A DNA stretch of 64,000 bases from Balaenoptera acutorostrata. Taxonomy: Eukaryota > Chordata > Mammalia > Artiodactyla > Balaenopteridae. Position 1 is the first letter of the stretch, and each line of letters starts with the position of its first letter. Below the pieces are notes generated by a model. It did no database searches, was not told the origin of the DNA, and saw only the letters and a list, made by a program, of their open reading frames with translations. The stretch is from the NCBI RefSeq assembly GCF_949987535.1, contig NC_080069.1:45435269-45499268 (forward strand). Direction: 5' to 3'. Position numbers and translations under genes: made by a program. Below, piece after piece: positions 1 through 13,329 of the stretch.

Positions 1-2263
1 TGATCCTGATCCATTTAATCTTGAGCCTAGCTACCCAGCAGCACTTTTCCCTTAAACCTGATTATCAGTAGGAAAACACTTCTTGTCAAACTACAAAGAA
101 AATCTTTCTAAATCCAGACTCCTATGAGATCCTCTTGTTTTTAGTAAGTCAGAGAACTGGTATGATATATTTGTTTGATGTAGGATAGAGCTGTGATTTT
201 TGTTGCTGCATTTGTTCATGTTGTGTTTATTCTCTGGAAAACAGAAGTTCCTAAATCAGTCTATGAATCTCATAATGGTTTTAGATAAGCTCCATGGAGG
301 CTTTTATTTCAAAGAGCCTCACATTGGGTAAATAAAAATACTCTGTTCTTCATATAGAATCATTTCACAGTGTTTTTCTAGCAACAGTGAAAAGTTTGTG
401 AGGATCCATATATCTCTGGGCCACTATCCTTCTTACAAACCATGCTTATTTGCAAAACAGCTGGAGTCTCAGGCTACGGTCAACTGTATTGGAATAGTCT
501 GGAACACCAGAAGATAGCTCTTGCCCTTTCTGACAGCCTGAGAGGGGAGCCTCACATATGAATCTTTCAGGACAAAAGCAAGTCTTATGACCAGCCTGGG
601 GTCTAAGCCCATAACCAGTTTTCAGTCTCTGTTAAATGATCCGCATTGCAAAATAGTTTATTGAAGTACTAAAAAATGACCAAAAAAATCAATATTTTAA
701 TTAGTTTTAGTTGAGACAACACTGGTATCCTGTTTATGACACGGGCTATTGCATCTAGACTCTTGGACCTTTGTTTATTGCCTGCAACAAGAAGGGGTGC
801 AATTAAATTCTGCTCCTAAAATTCCTTGCCTTCCTCCCCATGTGATTATGAGCATACATATTTCTTTTCCCCAGCCAAGTTCTCAAAGGATTTAAATGAA
901 AAATAGCGGTGCCATGTTACACCTATGTGATCTTCACAATAGCTGAAGATGAATAGAGCTTTTTCCACTTTATCAAAGGGAGAACTGTGTGTTTTTTAAG
1001 TACCTGATTTTTAAGTAGTGTACTTGATTGATGTTCTTGAATTGATACTTTCAGAGCCTTGCTAGAAACCGGGGTGCATATACATCTGAGAGGAGCTCAT
1101 CAGTCCACCAGCTCCTGCAATGTGAAGCTTTCCATTTTTAGATAGAAAATGTCTGTCCTGAACCTTTGTTTTTTTCATCCCCACAGTGGATCATTTGCAC
1201 CATTCCTAGAAATATCATCTCACCTGGCATCTTTTCATTAAATGAGGGAGTGAATTTGTCAGTGTTCTCATAGAAGGCTATATTTATATTTATCAGGGGT
1301 AGCTTTTACATATTACAGGCTCCCTGCAGTACTGGGAAGGCCATGGAGAGCTGTCAGTCACCTGTGCCTCTTGCCTATTGAATTCAAACAGCTCAGAAAT
1401 GGCATTGGCCCAACCTAGAAACCAAGCATCACAGAGCAGTTCATCTCCTTTGTAAGGGTCAAGTCATGCTGATGTTTTCTTCGGTTGTGATTTATTACTA
1501 GCTGAAAACCAGTAGGATATAAAAAGAAAAAAGACATTTATTTGTCATTATTAGATGAATTTTCATGTAAAGACAGTTGTCACTGTATTTTCACATTTAA
1601 TCTCTATGCATTTATTTGTCTTGGACAAATTCAGTACTTACTACTTTTTGGCTTAAGGAGAGGAGACTTTGTAATGCTGAGATTCAGTCTGTGTTTGCTA
1701 GTTTTACTGATGACTCCTGATTTACTATTTGATGTACATTTTGCTAATCAACCATGAGAAAGTTGCAGCCAAGTTCAAGTTATCATAAGTATTTGAGATA
1801 ATCATATAATTCTATTTTGTTTTCTCTCTCTGTGTTATGATATCAAAAGTCAGTTTTTGATAAAATTTGCTCCTATGAAATTCCACGAATACACTGAACA
1901 AAGGCTATGTGTTCTTTTGACCTTATAAAATCCAATAAAGTCCTTTAAAATATATTAAAACGATAGGTTCTTCACAATCAAGGAGTAGATTCCTCATAAA
2001 CTCAGATCTTCTTTCCTATTTATTGGTTCACTGTATGTGTCATTCAGCAGGAATGTGCTAAGTGACATGGGTAAGACATGTTCAGCACCCTTTAGGAGTT
2101 TATTGTGTTAATGTAATCTAAAATTTTCATGAATTTAATCTCAATCTCCATAAACTTCTTGAATTAACTTCTGCGCCAAGGGAGAAGATACTGGGAAATG
2201 TACGAATTGATGTCTCATAAAGGAGACGTAAACTTGTGGGAAAAGTAATGGTATTGGAATAAA
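1..2263. other. Unique AT-rich non-coding sequence
   Basis: I see no gene, RNA gene or confidently recognisable repeat here. The open frames are short, lack family resemblance and have no splice-site or codon-bias support. It reads as intergenic or intronic mammalian DNA. Confidence 0.6.
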
Positions 2264-2276
2264 AAAGACAGGATTT

Positions 2277-3111
2277 ATTGCAAATCAAAACTGCAATGAG
2301 GTATCACCTCACACTGGTCAGAATGGCCATTGTTAAAAAGTAAAGTCTACAAGTAAAAAATGCTGGAGAGGATGTGGAGAAAAAGGAACACTTCTATACT
2401 GCTGGTGTGAATGTAAATTGGTACAGCCACTGTGGAGAACAGTGTGGAGTTTCCTTAAAAAAACTAAAATTAGAGTTGCTGTATGATCCAGCAATCCCAC
2501 TCCTGAGCATATATACTGGAAAATATGAAAATTTTAATTTGAAAGGATACATGTACCCCAAAGTTCATAGCAGCACTATTTACAATTGCCAAGACATGGA
2601 AGCAACCTAAATGTCCATCATCAGATGAATGGATAAAGAAGATGTGGTACATATATACAATGGAATATTACTAAGCCATAAAAAGAATGAAATAATGCCA
2701 TTTGTAGCAACATGGATGGACCTAGAGATTATCATACTAAGTGAAGCAAGTCAGAGAAAGACAAATACCATGTGATATCACTTATATGTAGAATCTAAAA
2801 TATGATCAAATGAAGTTACTTACAAAACAGAAACAGACTCACAGGCATAGAAAACAAACTTACAGTTACCAAAGGGGGAAGGGAATAGGGGAAGGGATAC
2901 ATTAGGCATTTGGGATTAGCAGATACAAACTACTATGTATAAAATAGATAAACAACAAGGTCCTACTATATAGCACAGGGAACTATATTTAATATCCTGT
3001 AATAAATCATAATGAAAAAGAATATATGTGCGTATGTATAACTGAATCACTTTGCTGTACAACAGAAACTAACACAACATTGTAAATCAATGATATTTCC
3101 ATAAAAGAAAG
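2277..3111 (+). mobile_element. 5'-truncated LINE-1, 3' end of ORF2 plus 3' UTR
   Basis: The sequence matches the C-terminal end of L1 ORF2: a CGE-type zinc-knuckle region, then a [13 protein letters not shown] stretch and a KQPKCPSS-like stretch, with several frame breaks. A typical L1 3' UTR follows, ending in a short A-rich tail (ATAAAAGAAAG). A 13-bp flanking duplication, AAAGACAGGATTT at 2264-2276 and AAAGACAGGCTTT at 3112-3124 (one mismatch), marks a target-primed insertion. The copy is dead: only about 0.83 kb of a roughly 6-kb element is present and the reading frame is broken. Confidence 0.93.
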
Positions 3112-3124
3112 AAAGACAGGCTTT

Positions 3125-4040
3125 CTGACTGGCACTTTCCCTGCAACCAATGGCTTTAGGTGAGTCACTAGAATCTCTAGATTATGATGTCCTCAATTTT
3201 GAACAATGGGAAGAGCTTATTTAATTTTTGGAAGGGTTTAAAGTGATTTAGAGGGTCAAAACAACATTTGGCATATATTTTGCCTTTAATAAAATTAGTG
3301 GAAATCATAATTGGATACCATACTTGCCACATAATTCTAAAGAGAAGAGAAACAAAGAACTTGGTTCTAAAAAGAAACCAAGAACTTGCCTCTCAGTCAA
3401 GGCAACTTTTAAGCTATTTTTACTCCCTTTTCTATTGTTCTAGTGGCTGCTGAACTAATTCCTGACAAGGTTGATTTATAAATTCCTTTTTTTTTTTTTC
3501 TTTGTTCATTTTCAGATAGACTAAAAAAGAGCAACAGAAAAATGTAATTACCAGGAAAGGAGGAAAAAAAATTGGAGTTTGGCAAAGCAAAGGAACTCTA
3601 CACAATTTATTTCTGTGATTCAAAGCCAAAACAGTGTTTCGCACATAGTCAGTTCACAATTAAATTTTGTTAAACTGAAAACAGACAAAAACTCTTGATG
3701 CCTCTACTTTAATAGGTATAGTGGTTTAAAAAAGGCTTTATTTATTTTCTGGACAAATGGAAAAACTTCAGGAATCATAGTTGATAATCAAATGTCAAAG
3801 TGCTCTAAATAACTTCTATTTGTTCTGCTACTTTTAAATAACACAGGAAGGTAAACAAGATTCAGAGAAATAATGTTTAAGTGGAACAAAAAAAGCACAG
3901 GACTCATCTGAAAGTTGACGCATTTCCCATAATATTCACTATAGTGATAGGTAATTATTTTGAGCTAACATTATGGATACTAGAAAATACAATATGATGT
4001 TGGTAAAATACATAAAATACAATAACAATGCTAATAATTA
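3125..4040. other. No gene seen
   Basis: AT-rich sequence with a short poly(T) run near 3490. I see no recognisable repeat or coding signal. Confidence 0.55.
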
Positions 4041-4044
4041 CAAT

Positions 4045-4290
4045 AATTATAACATTTCTGGAGTTAACCCATGGTTATGTATCAGGTACTGTTCAGTATA
4101 TTTCCATATATTATTTATCCTCATGAATACTGCAATAAACAACATGTGTTGTTCTTTTCCATTAAAGGTGAGGAAACTAAAGCACATGGAGGTTGGGTAA
4201 TTGGCCCAAAGTTATGCTGCTCTTACATAGGAGAACTAGAATTTGAACCCAGGCAGTCTGACTCCAGGATATATAACTGTAATCATTATG
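4045..4290 (+). repeat. MIR SINE fossil
   Basis: The segment has the mammalian MIR core-SINE pattern: a GAGGAAACTAAAG-type block, then a stretch about testing for a cleared antigen-like 'AATTGGCCCAAAGTTATG' block, then 'GAATTTGAACCCAGGCAG'. These blocks are in the order expected for the MIR core and 3' portion on the complementary orientation. It is old and diverged, so the ends are approximate. Confidence 0.75.
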
Positions 4291-4299
4291 TTGCAAAAA

Positions 4300-5300
4300 T
4301 GTGGAAGCAGTAGAATGTTCTTATGTTTGTCTTAGAGTTTGCATCTAATTTTAAAAAAGACAATAAGGAAATTGACAAATATCCTTATTAATGGTTGATC
4401 CAAATTAATTTCAGCTGCTCACCACAAGATAAACTTCACCATCGTTGTACACACCCCCAACCCCATACACACACTTCAACCTGATCCACACAACCTTAGC
4501 ATTCAGAAACATTTTTAACATATCTGTTTATGCTTAAAAAATAAGGTCCCTGCTCAAACCATTTTTATTGTCAACAGAAAAAAACATAAGCCTTCTGGTA
4601 GTAATAACATTGCCTAGTTAACTTTTGTGTTAATCATACACTGGCTGCACTCTGAGCTTTTCTACAACAAACTTTATACCATAAAATTCTACCCCTAGAA
4701 GCTCTTAAGTACTTAAGAGGGACGTTTGAACGAGGAGCTTAAGTGATGTCTAATGAAATGAATATGTATTTATGTTCTCCTATCTTCCCATTTAAGGTAA
4801 CAAATCAAAATGTCCATTACAGAAACTGCATTCCTATATTAATCTATTTATTAAATGTGTTACTTTAGCTTAGATTCTAAATAGTTTATGTCTAAATTCC
4901 ATCATTTTAAAAAGGAACTTAATTATCATCTTTGCAGTGTTATTGGTAGAACAAGTAACTTTGAAATGTATAATGTTTAGCTGAGTATGTGGTACACTAG
5001 AAGTGCTCAATAAGCATTGATGACAATAAGGCTGGTACTTTAGGAGAAGATAGAAATGTTTTTCAAGAAAGATATTCTAAAATGAACAAGGTATTTTAGC
5101 TGGGGTCTATCAAGCAAGACATCTTATAAAGGAAAAGAGCAATACAGTTGGAGTGAGAAAATCTAGACTCTTTTCCTGGCTTTCGAGTGACTTTGGAAAG
5201 GTCTTTTACAGATTATGAACCTGCACACTGCAGAAGGATTCTGTTCCTGGCTAGCTCCCTGACACCCTCTCTCTCCATTCTCCATGTCCTCACTACCCTC
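4300..5300. other. No gene seen
   Basis: AT-rich unique-looking sequence. No coding, RNA or clear repeat signal was recognised. Confidence 0.55.
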
Positions 5301-5419
5301 CAGCTGACTTAAAAAAGCTTTATTAAGGTGTAATTAATACAAGAAAAACTACACATATTTAGTTGGGTGACTTTTGTCTGTTCTGAAACCTATTTAGTAC
5401 TTTACTCTTTAGAGCATTT

Positions 5420-5740
5420 ACCTGGAAAAATCCCCTAAACCTACCCACCCAGATCTTCCTCTTGACTTCTTCTCTCCATTCAAGTTCTCATCTTAAATAG
5501 CACCTTTTCATGGGAAGTCTTCACTGGCTACCCTTTATAAACCTGACTCAGCCCCCAACCTTATTGGCTTCTTAACAATCATTATTATCTGAAATTATGC
5601 ATCACTTTGTTTACATGCTGTTGTCTGTTTATCCCTGATAGAATGATGTCTCTGTGAAAGCACAGGCCTTGTCCACCTTTTTCAATGCATTATATCTGAC
5701 ACAAAGTAGATTCTCAATAAATATAGGTTGAATAGAAGAA
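5420..5740 (+). repeat. LINE-2 3' end fossil
   Basis: The stretch ends in the typical L2 3' signature, an 'ACACAAAGTAGATTCTCAATAAATAT' type block shortened here by divergence. It is preceded by L2-like text on small-gland clinical-style pyrimidine-rich sequence (TCAAGTTCTCATCTTAAATA). It probably continues from a short L1-type 3' fragment near 5310-5385 that has an ATTAAGGTGTAATTAATAC block. Assignment is by pattern memory only. Confidence 0.65.
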
Positions 5741-5829
5741 AAAAAAACACTACCCTATCATTCTGAGACAGTTATTACAAGGACAAATAAGATAACAGAC
5801 ATGAACACATCTCCTGAACTGTAAGGTAC

Positions 5830-5965
5830 ATTACAAATTACTGTTATAAGCCAGATCTTAACACGTTTATGTGACTTGCCCCAAGTTATAAGAGCTATTA
5901 TGTAAAACTAGAATCTGAACCCAGACAGTCTGACTCTAAGGCCTATAATCGTAATCACTTAGCGG
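5830..5965 (+). repeat. MIR SINE fossil (short)
   Basis: Contains the MIR blocks 'GACTTGCCCCAAGTTATA' and 'GAATCTGAACCCAGACAG' in the same order and strand as the 4.05-4.29 kb copy. The element is partial and diverged. Confidence 0.65.
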
Positions 5966-8900
5966 AAGTTCATGTGCAACTACAGAAACTAGGCAAGATA
6001 ATGATGGCCAACCACTTCAAACAAAATAATTCTTTCTTCATTAGCTCAAAGACATTTCAGCCTATCAGGACTTCCAGTAGGGTCCAACATGAGCTGGGAA
6101 GCTTTGTAACTCAAGTTGTTAACAACTTGGTATGGAGTATTTAACTTTTTGTTAATGTCTAAGCTCTCTTGGATTGCCGAAGGCTGGTTGGGATCATTAA
6201 AGTGAACAGTTCTTCCCTTTTTACCTTCCTTTGCCATGACTAAGGACACGTCAAGTAAGGACTCATTGGTGAAAAGAGAAGCAGGGAACTAGCTGCATGA
6301 AGCCTATAACTTTCAACCTACTTTTCCATGACCTCCAGAGAGAAATGTGGCTATATGGAGTCTGATTTCAGTATGAAAACATATTTGCCTGGCGTGAACT
6401 CTCTTGGGATTTAATTCACAGCTGTTAGAAAGAAAATGACTTAAGCGAAGCCATATGTGCTTATTTTATAATTGTTTCAGGCACTGCTTGACAAAATTCA
6501 GGGTTTTTTAACCTTAAAATTTTTTTTTATATAACTAGCTTATATGGGTACCAGTGCTAGAGCCTTTTTCATGATATAAGCAGGACATTAAGTGAGTATG
6601 ACTTTTTCCTTTTCTTCTGTCAACGTCATTTTATGCTCATTTGGTTGTCTCTGTAGTTCTTATATAATGTTGAGTAAGTATTTCTCTTAGACTTAGAGCA
6701 AACTTATATTTTGGTTTCTTCATCAGTTCCTTTATACAGTTTGCCAGGGAGCTATAGCTCCGAATTACTAATATTCCATCTAGAAAATAATGATGATCTA
6801 TTAGGGGAGTTAAATACTAACAACATTCAAAGGTTTACTTTTGGTCAAATATGTTAGCTAATGAAATGATAAGAACTGCATTATAAGAAAATTCTGATAA
6901 ATATCTCCAAAAATGAAAGATTCAGGTCTTAGGTAACAACTTTGCTCATTTTTTAAGAGGAGTACTGGCAAAGTAGAAACATCAGAATGCTGAGAGGGCT
7001 TAAAAGTATATCATATAGCACTAAGGAAACAGGATGTTTAAAGTAGAACAGAGGAGATTACACAAAGACTTATTATTGCTATCAAATATTGGAAGAAACA
7101 TGAACTGAAGTGCCATGGGAACATGTATTGCTAATAACACTTCTTTGAACCACTCTTTGGAGAGCAAGTGTTGTGTTAGTAGGTGGTGAGTTTTCCATAA
7201 TTGGAAACATTTAAGTGTGAGATAGAAGACTGCTTACTGGAGATGTTACAGGTAAAAACTGATTTTTCAGATTGACACATAAACTTTAGAATTTTTTCAA
7301 GTCCTGTGCATTTGAGGAATGAATAATTACTCTCAGGATCAGAGCCCTAGATGTCAGAAGACCTGAGATGTATAACTAGTTCTCTCACAGACCTTTGGGG
7401 GTTATTGGCCACATGACTTAAGCACAGTTTCATTATGTTTAGTAACTCTTTCATGTACATGCACGCACTCAGATGGAACTGTACTTTGGAGTATGTTTCT
7501 TGGAAATTTTAAGTTTTCCTCAATTACCTCGGACCACCCAGGGCTGACAGTATCCAGCAGGCTGCCCCAAACCAGTGCTAGGACCTGTGTGAGTCCTACC
7601 TTCTAAGCCACTTCTGGATAATCTGTGAACTCTACCTCCATGCAAGAGGTTGACCAGATGCCCCAATAAGCTCCAGAATTGACACGTATATAGTATCTAA
7701 GGGTCCCATCCTTGAGTCCAAGCCTGGCAAGTTGATTGCTCCCATTGACCAGCATGGCATTTCTTTCCACAGATTGCATGAGATTGGGCTTTCCAAACAG
7801 TGCTAACATGCTGATTTTGAGTGATCTTTGCTCATGTTAGACACAGAGTGAGTTCAGGATTACCAGTGCTCCACTGTCAAATGTTGGACTTAAGCCGTGT
7901 GTGTGGCTTCATGTGTAAGTTCTCATACATCTGTGTACCAAGCTTGATGAAGCCTCTAGTGTACAGTAACTGAAAGCAGCAGGGCAAGCAGCAGGGAACC
8001 TTTACCTTATGCACTTCCTGTCATTGGCACTCATGGTGGTCACCTATACATTCTCTGTGACGTATTCTCTGATAGTGGCAGAACCTATTTCTTCCAAGGA
8101 CTTTCATGATTTTTGCTCCTCAAAGACAATGAGACCTTTCATTCGATGTCTTCTCTGCATCCGATCAATGCAGTGACATTGTGCTTCCCTAGGTCAGTCG
8201 CAAGCCACCCTGGATAAAGAACAAACATTCCTTGTGTGAATGAAACCACCTATTACTCTGCCCATGGACTCTTTTTCTATCCTTCCACTGTTGGTTGTGT
8301 GTGAAAAGCAGGGGTATGGCCAATATTGAAATAAATTACCTTCTAAGAAAGCAGTGGTCAAGACCTAAAGAGTTCAAGAGGATACATTATTGGGAGATGT
8401 ATTTTTCTATGTTTACACTGTATAAATTTCTGAATGGTAAATTTAACATGACCATACAATGAACTACTGTTTAAATTTTTCTGGTTAATCTGGATAACTC
8501 TTGCATTCATTATCATGGTCAATAATGCAGAGTAATAACCTTTGGGAGATTCAATGGAAGTCAGTATTCATGGGTAACACAATGGATAACCCAGAATTAT
8601 GAAAAATGAGGTAATTAGCAGTAAATACATGGTGGTAGGGAACTTCAGGGACAAGAAGTTCTATGCTATTTCAATACAAACTGGTCTGTAAAGCCATGGC
8701 ATTGTGAGTAATAATTTGCTACATTTTTCTCAAGTTGAGAGATGTGAAATTAGCCAGGAACAGTATATGTCACAATATAGAACATGAAAGAGAATTTATA
8801 GGATTGAAGAGAAAGAGGTGGTGCTTGGGCACTAGGTAGAATCATCATGTCCACTGACCGGACAGTAATAAAAATGTGAGGAACTCTTCTCCACTCATTT

Positions 8901-10105
8901 TTCTACATATTTGTCAATAAATTACTACTCTTAGGGTTCCTTGAATCTTCTAATAAATGTTTAATTGAATTGTTTATATAGATGGGCATCTTACAAAATA
9001 TTTGCTCAGGGCCCCACATATCCTAGCCATGGCACTGCTCATCTATTTTAGAAATTGTCCTATAGTCTATAAAAAGTTCCTTTTAACTCTAAAAGGCATG
9101 ATTTTATATTACCATTTTATTATCTATTCCGTAAATATATTTGTGCATCATTTTTAGCAAACTTAATAAGAATAAGCAAGCTTAAATAGAATAAGCTTGA
9201 TTTACAAATAAGGTGAAATATTGTATGATGGGCAAGACCAAAAAACTGGATCAGATTTGAGTACTGGTGAAAATAACAGTTGGGTCTTTTCTGAGTCTAT
9301 TAATTAATGATTTTATAATTCACTAACAAACAAGTTATACAAAGAATTTCTGTATAAATTCAAGATCACAGTTAAGTGATAACACAAGTGGAAGTGACTT
9401 CTAAGTTTTTGATTAGTTCCCCATGGTTAAGTTTGAGAATTCACTGAGCATATAGAATCTGTTTACCATGTTAGGTGACCCCATGATCCTGGGAGAGCTT
9501 ATTTTTATACACTTTAACCTAGAGTCTGGGGAGGGAAGAATGTCTTTGCTGAAGGGGTTTGCTCACTACCATAACTATGGCCAGACAGTCAGTTGATTTA
9601 TTGGTGCACAATTCAACCCACTGGGTGGTTCCTCAGGCAGGTCTGGCTATAGCCTACCCTGTAGATGGTGACTCTTCCACTACACAGGTCCCTTTCATTT
9701 GCGTATGTGTCCAATATAAGTGCCCCTTAAATTAAAAAACAAACAAACCCAAGAACAATTAAAATATCAAGGTATATGTCAAAATTAAAACTGCCCAACT
9801 TTTTAGGGATTCCTAACACATGAAACAAGTTAGCCCCACACCTTCATCAGGGACTGATGGGTTTGATTAGTATTTAATGTGAGGACTCCTGATACCATAA
9901 TGTTTTTATTCTTGAAACATTGAGCATAATGTGATTCAAGGGCAGAAGTGGCCGTAAGTGTTGTCATTAAGTCTAGAGCAGGAGCTGGGGAACTGTGAGA
10001 TATTTGTAGGAGGAAAGTTAATAAAGTAGCTTCAAAGATACAACAAAACTTATATGCCAGCTTTCATACTGAAATGGGAGGAACCAGAGATTCAGAGATT
10101 GCACA
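5966..10105. other. Unique non-coding stretch with no gene established
   Basis: About 4 kb with no supported gene. Two minus-strand open frames (6046-6249 and 7603-7809) have a plausible-looking amino-acid composition, but I recognise no family for them and see no splice or poly(A) context. The rest is AT-rich sequence with no clear repeat identity. Confidence 0.5.
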
Positions 10106-10475
10106 GCATAGTGGATGCATATGTGTTTTGGTGTCAGACAACTTGACTTTAAAACTCATTTGTTATTTACTAGTGTCATATTGAGCAGAACTGCTGCGTA
10201 TGTTTGTGCAGGTTGTATACTGCCCAGGTTCTCTCAGCCAGTAAGATTCAGCCGATGATCTACTTGCCAGGAGATTCTCAGAGCTGCTTCTACCTGGAAG
10301 TAAGGAAGCTTTTTTCTCATTCCCACAAAGGTATTTTGTGTCCTGAGGATGCTACTTAACATCTCTGAGACTCAGTTTCTTCATCTTAAACATGTACATA
10401 ATACTACTATATTTACTTTGCGGGGTTGTTGCGACGATTACAGAGAATGTGTGTGGAGAGCCTCCCACGATACAG
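10106..10475 (+). repeat. MIR SINE, interrupted or diverged
   Basis: MIR-type text is present in order: a 'TTGGTGTCAGACAACTTGAC' head, then, after about 190 bp of unrelated or badly diverged sequence, 'CATCTCTGAGACTCAGTTTC' and 'GGGGTTGTTGCGACGATTAC'. The gap suggests an insertion within the fossil or two adjacent pieces. Confidence 0.65.
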
Positions 10476-10844
10476 GCACCTAATTAGCGCCTGTTAGAGT
10501 AATAGGACTATTGTTTGTGCTCAGCTCTGTGTATGTATGGAAAATTATATGCATCGTATGATGTATTCTGGGGGATTATGAGTTATCTGTGGAAAAGATA
10601 ATGTGCACATGAACCATATTGAGTAGGAGAGGGTCAGGGTGGCCAAGAGAATAAAGTTTCATGGCAGAGGCTGGGGCATTTTTACTGTGTAATTTACAAA
10701 TTATATCTCCTTAAAGAAATGTTTTTAAGAAGTCTTTTGTTTTGGAAAAATGTAGATTCTTCATGACTAGTAATAGGCAAAGTATCCTTGAAAAGAAGCC
10801 TGAGATGAAATATATCAACATGTTAATAGCATAGAAGGAGCACA

Positions 10845-11030
10845 GTGAGTGGACTAGAGTTAATAGAGTTCTTGATTTAGACCCTTTTTCTGCTGTTTAT
10901 CAGCTTCATGCTCTTTAACAAGTTATTCTCTGAGCTCCTGTTTCCTCAGTAAAAGTAGACAATATAATAGAACCTATCTTAACACTTTTGCTGTGAGAAT
11001 TAACTGAGATCATGAATTAAATAACTATAA
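10845..11030 (+). repeat. MIR SINE fossil
   Basis: A MIR-like series runs from 'CTTTAACAAGTTATTCTCTG' through 'CTCCTGTTTCCTCAGTAAAA' to 'GTGAGAATTAACTGAGAT'. It is old and its ends are approximate. Confidence 0.65.
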
Positions 11031-12428
11031 ACTATGAATAGTATCATTATCATCACTGAGCAGGAGCACCAAAGGTAACTGACTTCATCCATTTCTGAAT
11101 TTTCAGTTTTTCTGTAGTGAGCATGACTTGCATTTATAACAGAAAAATATAAACTTAAGTATAAAAACATTCCAGTAAAAGGAAAACTGTGATTGTATGT
11201 AAGAAAGAAGATACGTTTCATAATCAAAAGCAATGAAACTTTCTCTGGGTATATCAAATGGAGTAGAGAGAAGTGCTTTCTTATGCATACCTTTTTTCAA
11301 GATGGAACCATCTTCCAGTAGATTACAAATCATAAATATTAGACTTTCATAACCCATCTACATAATACTTTGTAAAAGTTTTATATAAAAACAATTCTTT
11401 CTAAGGTGTTTGAAGTAACGCTTTCATAATTAGAATAAAAAATAAAGCAATAGGGATTCTCAACCTAAATTTTCCTTTACCCAAAGGAAAATGTTGATGA
11501 TGAAAAGTAGAATGGGAATTTTCTTCCATTTCTTCATAAAGCATTTTTTTCAATCAACAAATTAACATTCTAATAAGAAATATATAGTTGGTCTTTATCC
11601 CCATTTTGGGCACAGAGCTCTTAAAACTCTTGGAATTTCCTAACTGATGACAGCAATAAAGGTATTTTTTGTTATGTTAATACAGTGACTTAGAAGATTT
11701 CCAAAAGTCAGGTATCTACTGCTTTGAAAAAAAATTGTCTTCATTGGTGTGATAAGGAAAGTGCTTTAGCTTATATTTGTTAGCAGAAGATTTTGCCTCT
11801 TAGTATATTTTGGTGAGAAGAAGTTTTTAGAGCAATTAATAATGCATTAACTGACACGTTATCATTGCTTTTTTTAAATCAAATGTCTCACCACACCACT
11901 TTGTAATTTTACTCTCAGCCATCTGCCAAGCTAGGTACTTTAACCACGTTTTGTTTTACATATGTGGCCTACTTTGAAAGTTTCAACATTTTTCTGGCTT
12001 TGTTTTCAACAGACACCAAATTCAAATAACTGAATGTGTGAATGTTCCACATTTTTATACAAATATAAGCATCACAGAAAATATACATACTATTATTACT
12101 TGAGAAATATTTCTTGTTAAGCTGTATTTAGTTAAGTGCTTACTTTGATAAAGTAATCTGAATATTTCTCTTTTGGTTAAAAGAATACTTCTGATGGCTG
12201 GAAAAGAAAAAGCCTTTAAGATTTTCCTTGACTTTTGGTTATTCTCAGACTTAGTGAAAAAATTTTTTCTGCACCCATTGCTGGTAGACCAGGCCCACAG
12301 ATACGGCTTCAGGCAATGAAGAAGATAAAGTTCTAGTTCTTCATGTCCGAATGGTAGACATGAATGGAATAATCCATATTAAATGGATTGTATATGTGAC
12401 AAAGAAAGCTTCCTAACATTTACTGAGC
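11031..12428. other. No gene seen
   Basis: AT-rich non-coding sequence. The overlapping minus-strand open frames at 11.0-11.36 kb look like chance frames in low-GC DNA. Confidence 0.55.
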
Positions 12429-13225
12429 ACAGTAGTAGGCTGACAAATGCCCCCAGTCCACCAAAGATATGACCATGTCCTAATCCCTGGAGCCTGTAAA
12501 TGTTACCTCATTTGGCAAAAGGGTCGTTTCAGATACGATTAAGAATCTTGAGGGACTTCCCTGGTGGCGCAGTGGTTAAGAATCCACCTACCAATGCGGG
12601 GGACATGGGTTCGAGTCCTGGTCCGGGAAGATGGCACATGCTGCGGAGCAACTAAGCCCATGCGCCACAACTACTGAGCCTGCACTCTAGAGCCTGTGAG
12701 CCACAACTGTTGAGCCCGCGTGCCACAATTACTGAAACCCACGCGCCTAGAGCCCGTGCTCCGCAACAAGAGAAGCCACCGCAATGAGAAGCCTGCGCAC
12801 CTCAATGAAGAGTAGCCCCCGCTCGCCGCAACTAGAGAAAGCCCGTGCGCAGCAACGAAGACCCAACGCAGCCAAAAATAAATAAATAAATTATAAAAAA
12901 ATGAATCTTGAGATGAGGAGATCATCCTGGATTACCTGGGTGGACCTTAAATGCTATCAAAAGTGTCATAAGAGAGAGAAAGGAGAAGACTCACATACAA
13001 GAGAAGGCTTTGTGAAGATAAAAGCAGAGATTGGAGTGATGTGGATGCCAGCAAAAGGTTGGGAACCACCAGAAGCTGGAAGAGGCAAGGAACATATTCT
13101 TGATTTTGGCCCATTGAAAATGTTGAACTTTTGGCCTCCAGAAATGTGACAAAATAAACTTCTCTTGTTTTAAGCCACAAAGTTTGTGGTAATATGTTAA
13201 GCAGCCACAGGAAACTAATACAGCA
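12429..13225 (+). repeat. MLT1-like (ERVL-MaLR) solo LTR, split by a SINE
   Basis: The left part (12429-12552) starts with a GTAGTAGGCTGACAAATGCC-type head and has an ATGACCATGTCCTAATCCCT block. The right part (12903-13225) has GAGATCATCCTGGATTACCT and ends with the typical GCCACAAAGTTTGTGGTAAT block and GGAAACTAATACAG. These are familiar MaLR MLT1 LTR landmarks in the correct order. The CHR-2 SINE at 12553-12902 separates the two parts, so the LTR is older than the SINE. No internal region is seen. Confidence 0.7.
12553..12902 (+). mobile_element. CHR-2-type SINE (full length)
   Basis: Starts GGACTTCCCTGGTGGCGCAG. The tRNA-derived head contains an A box (TGGCGCAGTGG) and a B box (GGTTCGAGTCC) that serve as an internal pol III promoter. 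The GC-rich body of short ACAACTACTGAGCC-type repeats is followed by an AAATAAATAAAT tail. A perfect 10-bp target-site duplication, GAATCTTGAG, lies at 12543-12552 and 12903-12912. This family marks the genome as cetacean, or at least from the whale-hippo-ruminant lineage. Unlike the copies at 29.5 and 60.2 kb, its tail directly abuts the duplication. Confidence 0.95.
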
Positions 13226-13329
13226 ACCTATTATGTTCAAGGCCTAAATATGTGGTAGGTGTTTTTGTTATGTTATCCTACTTATTCTTCAGGATTATCT
13301 ATAGTTTTGATGCCAAAAGCTCAGCCTCT

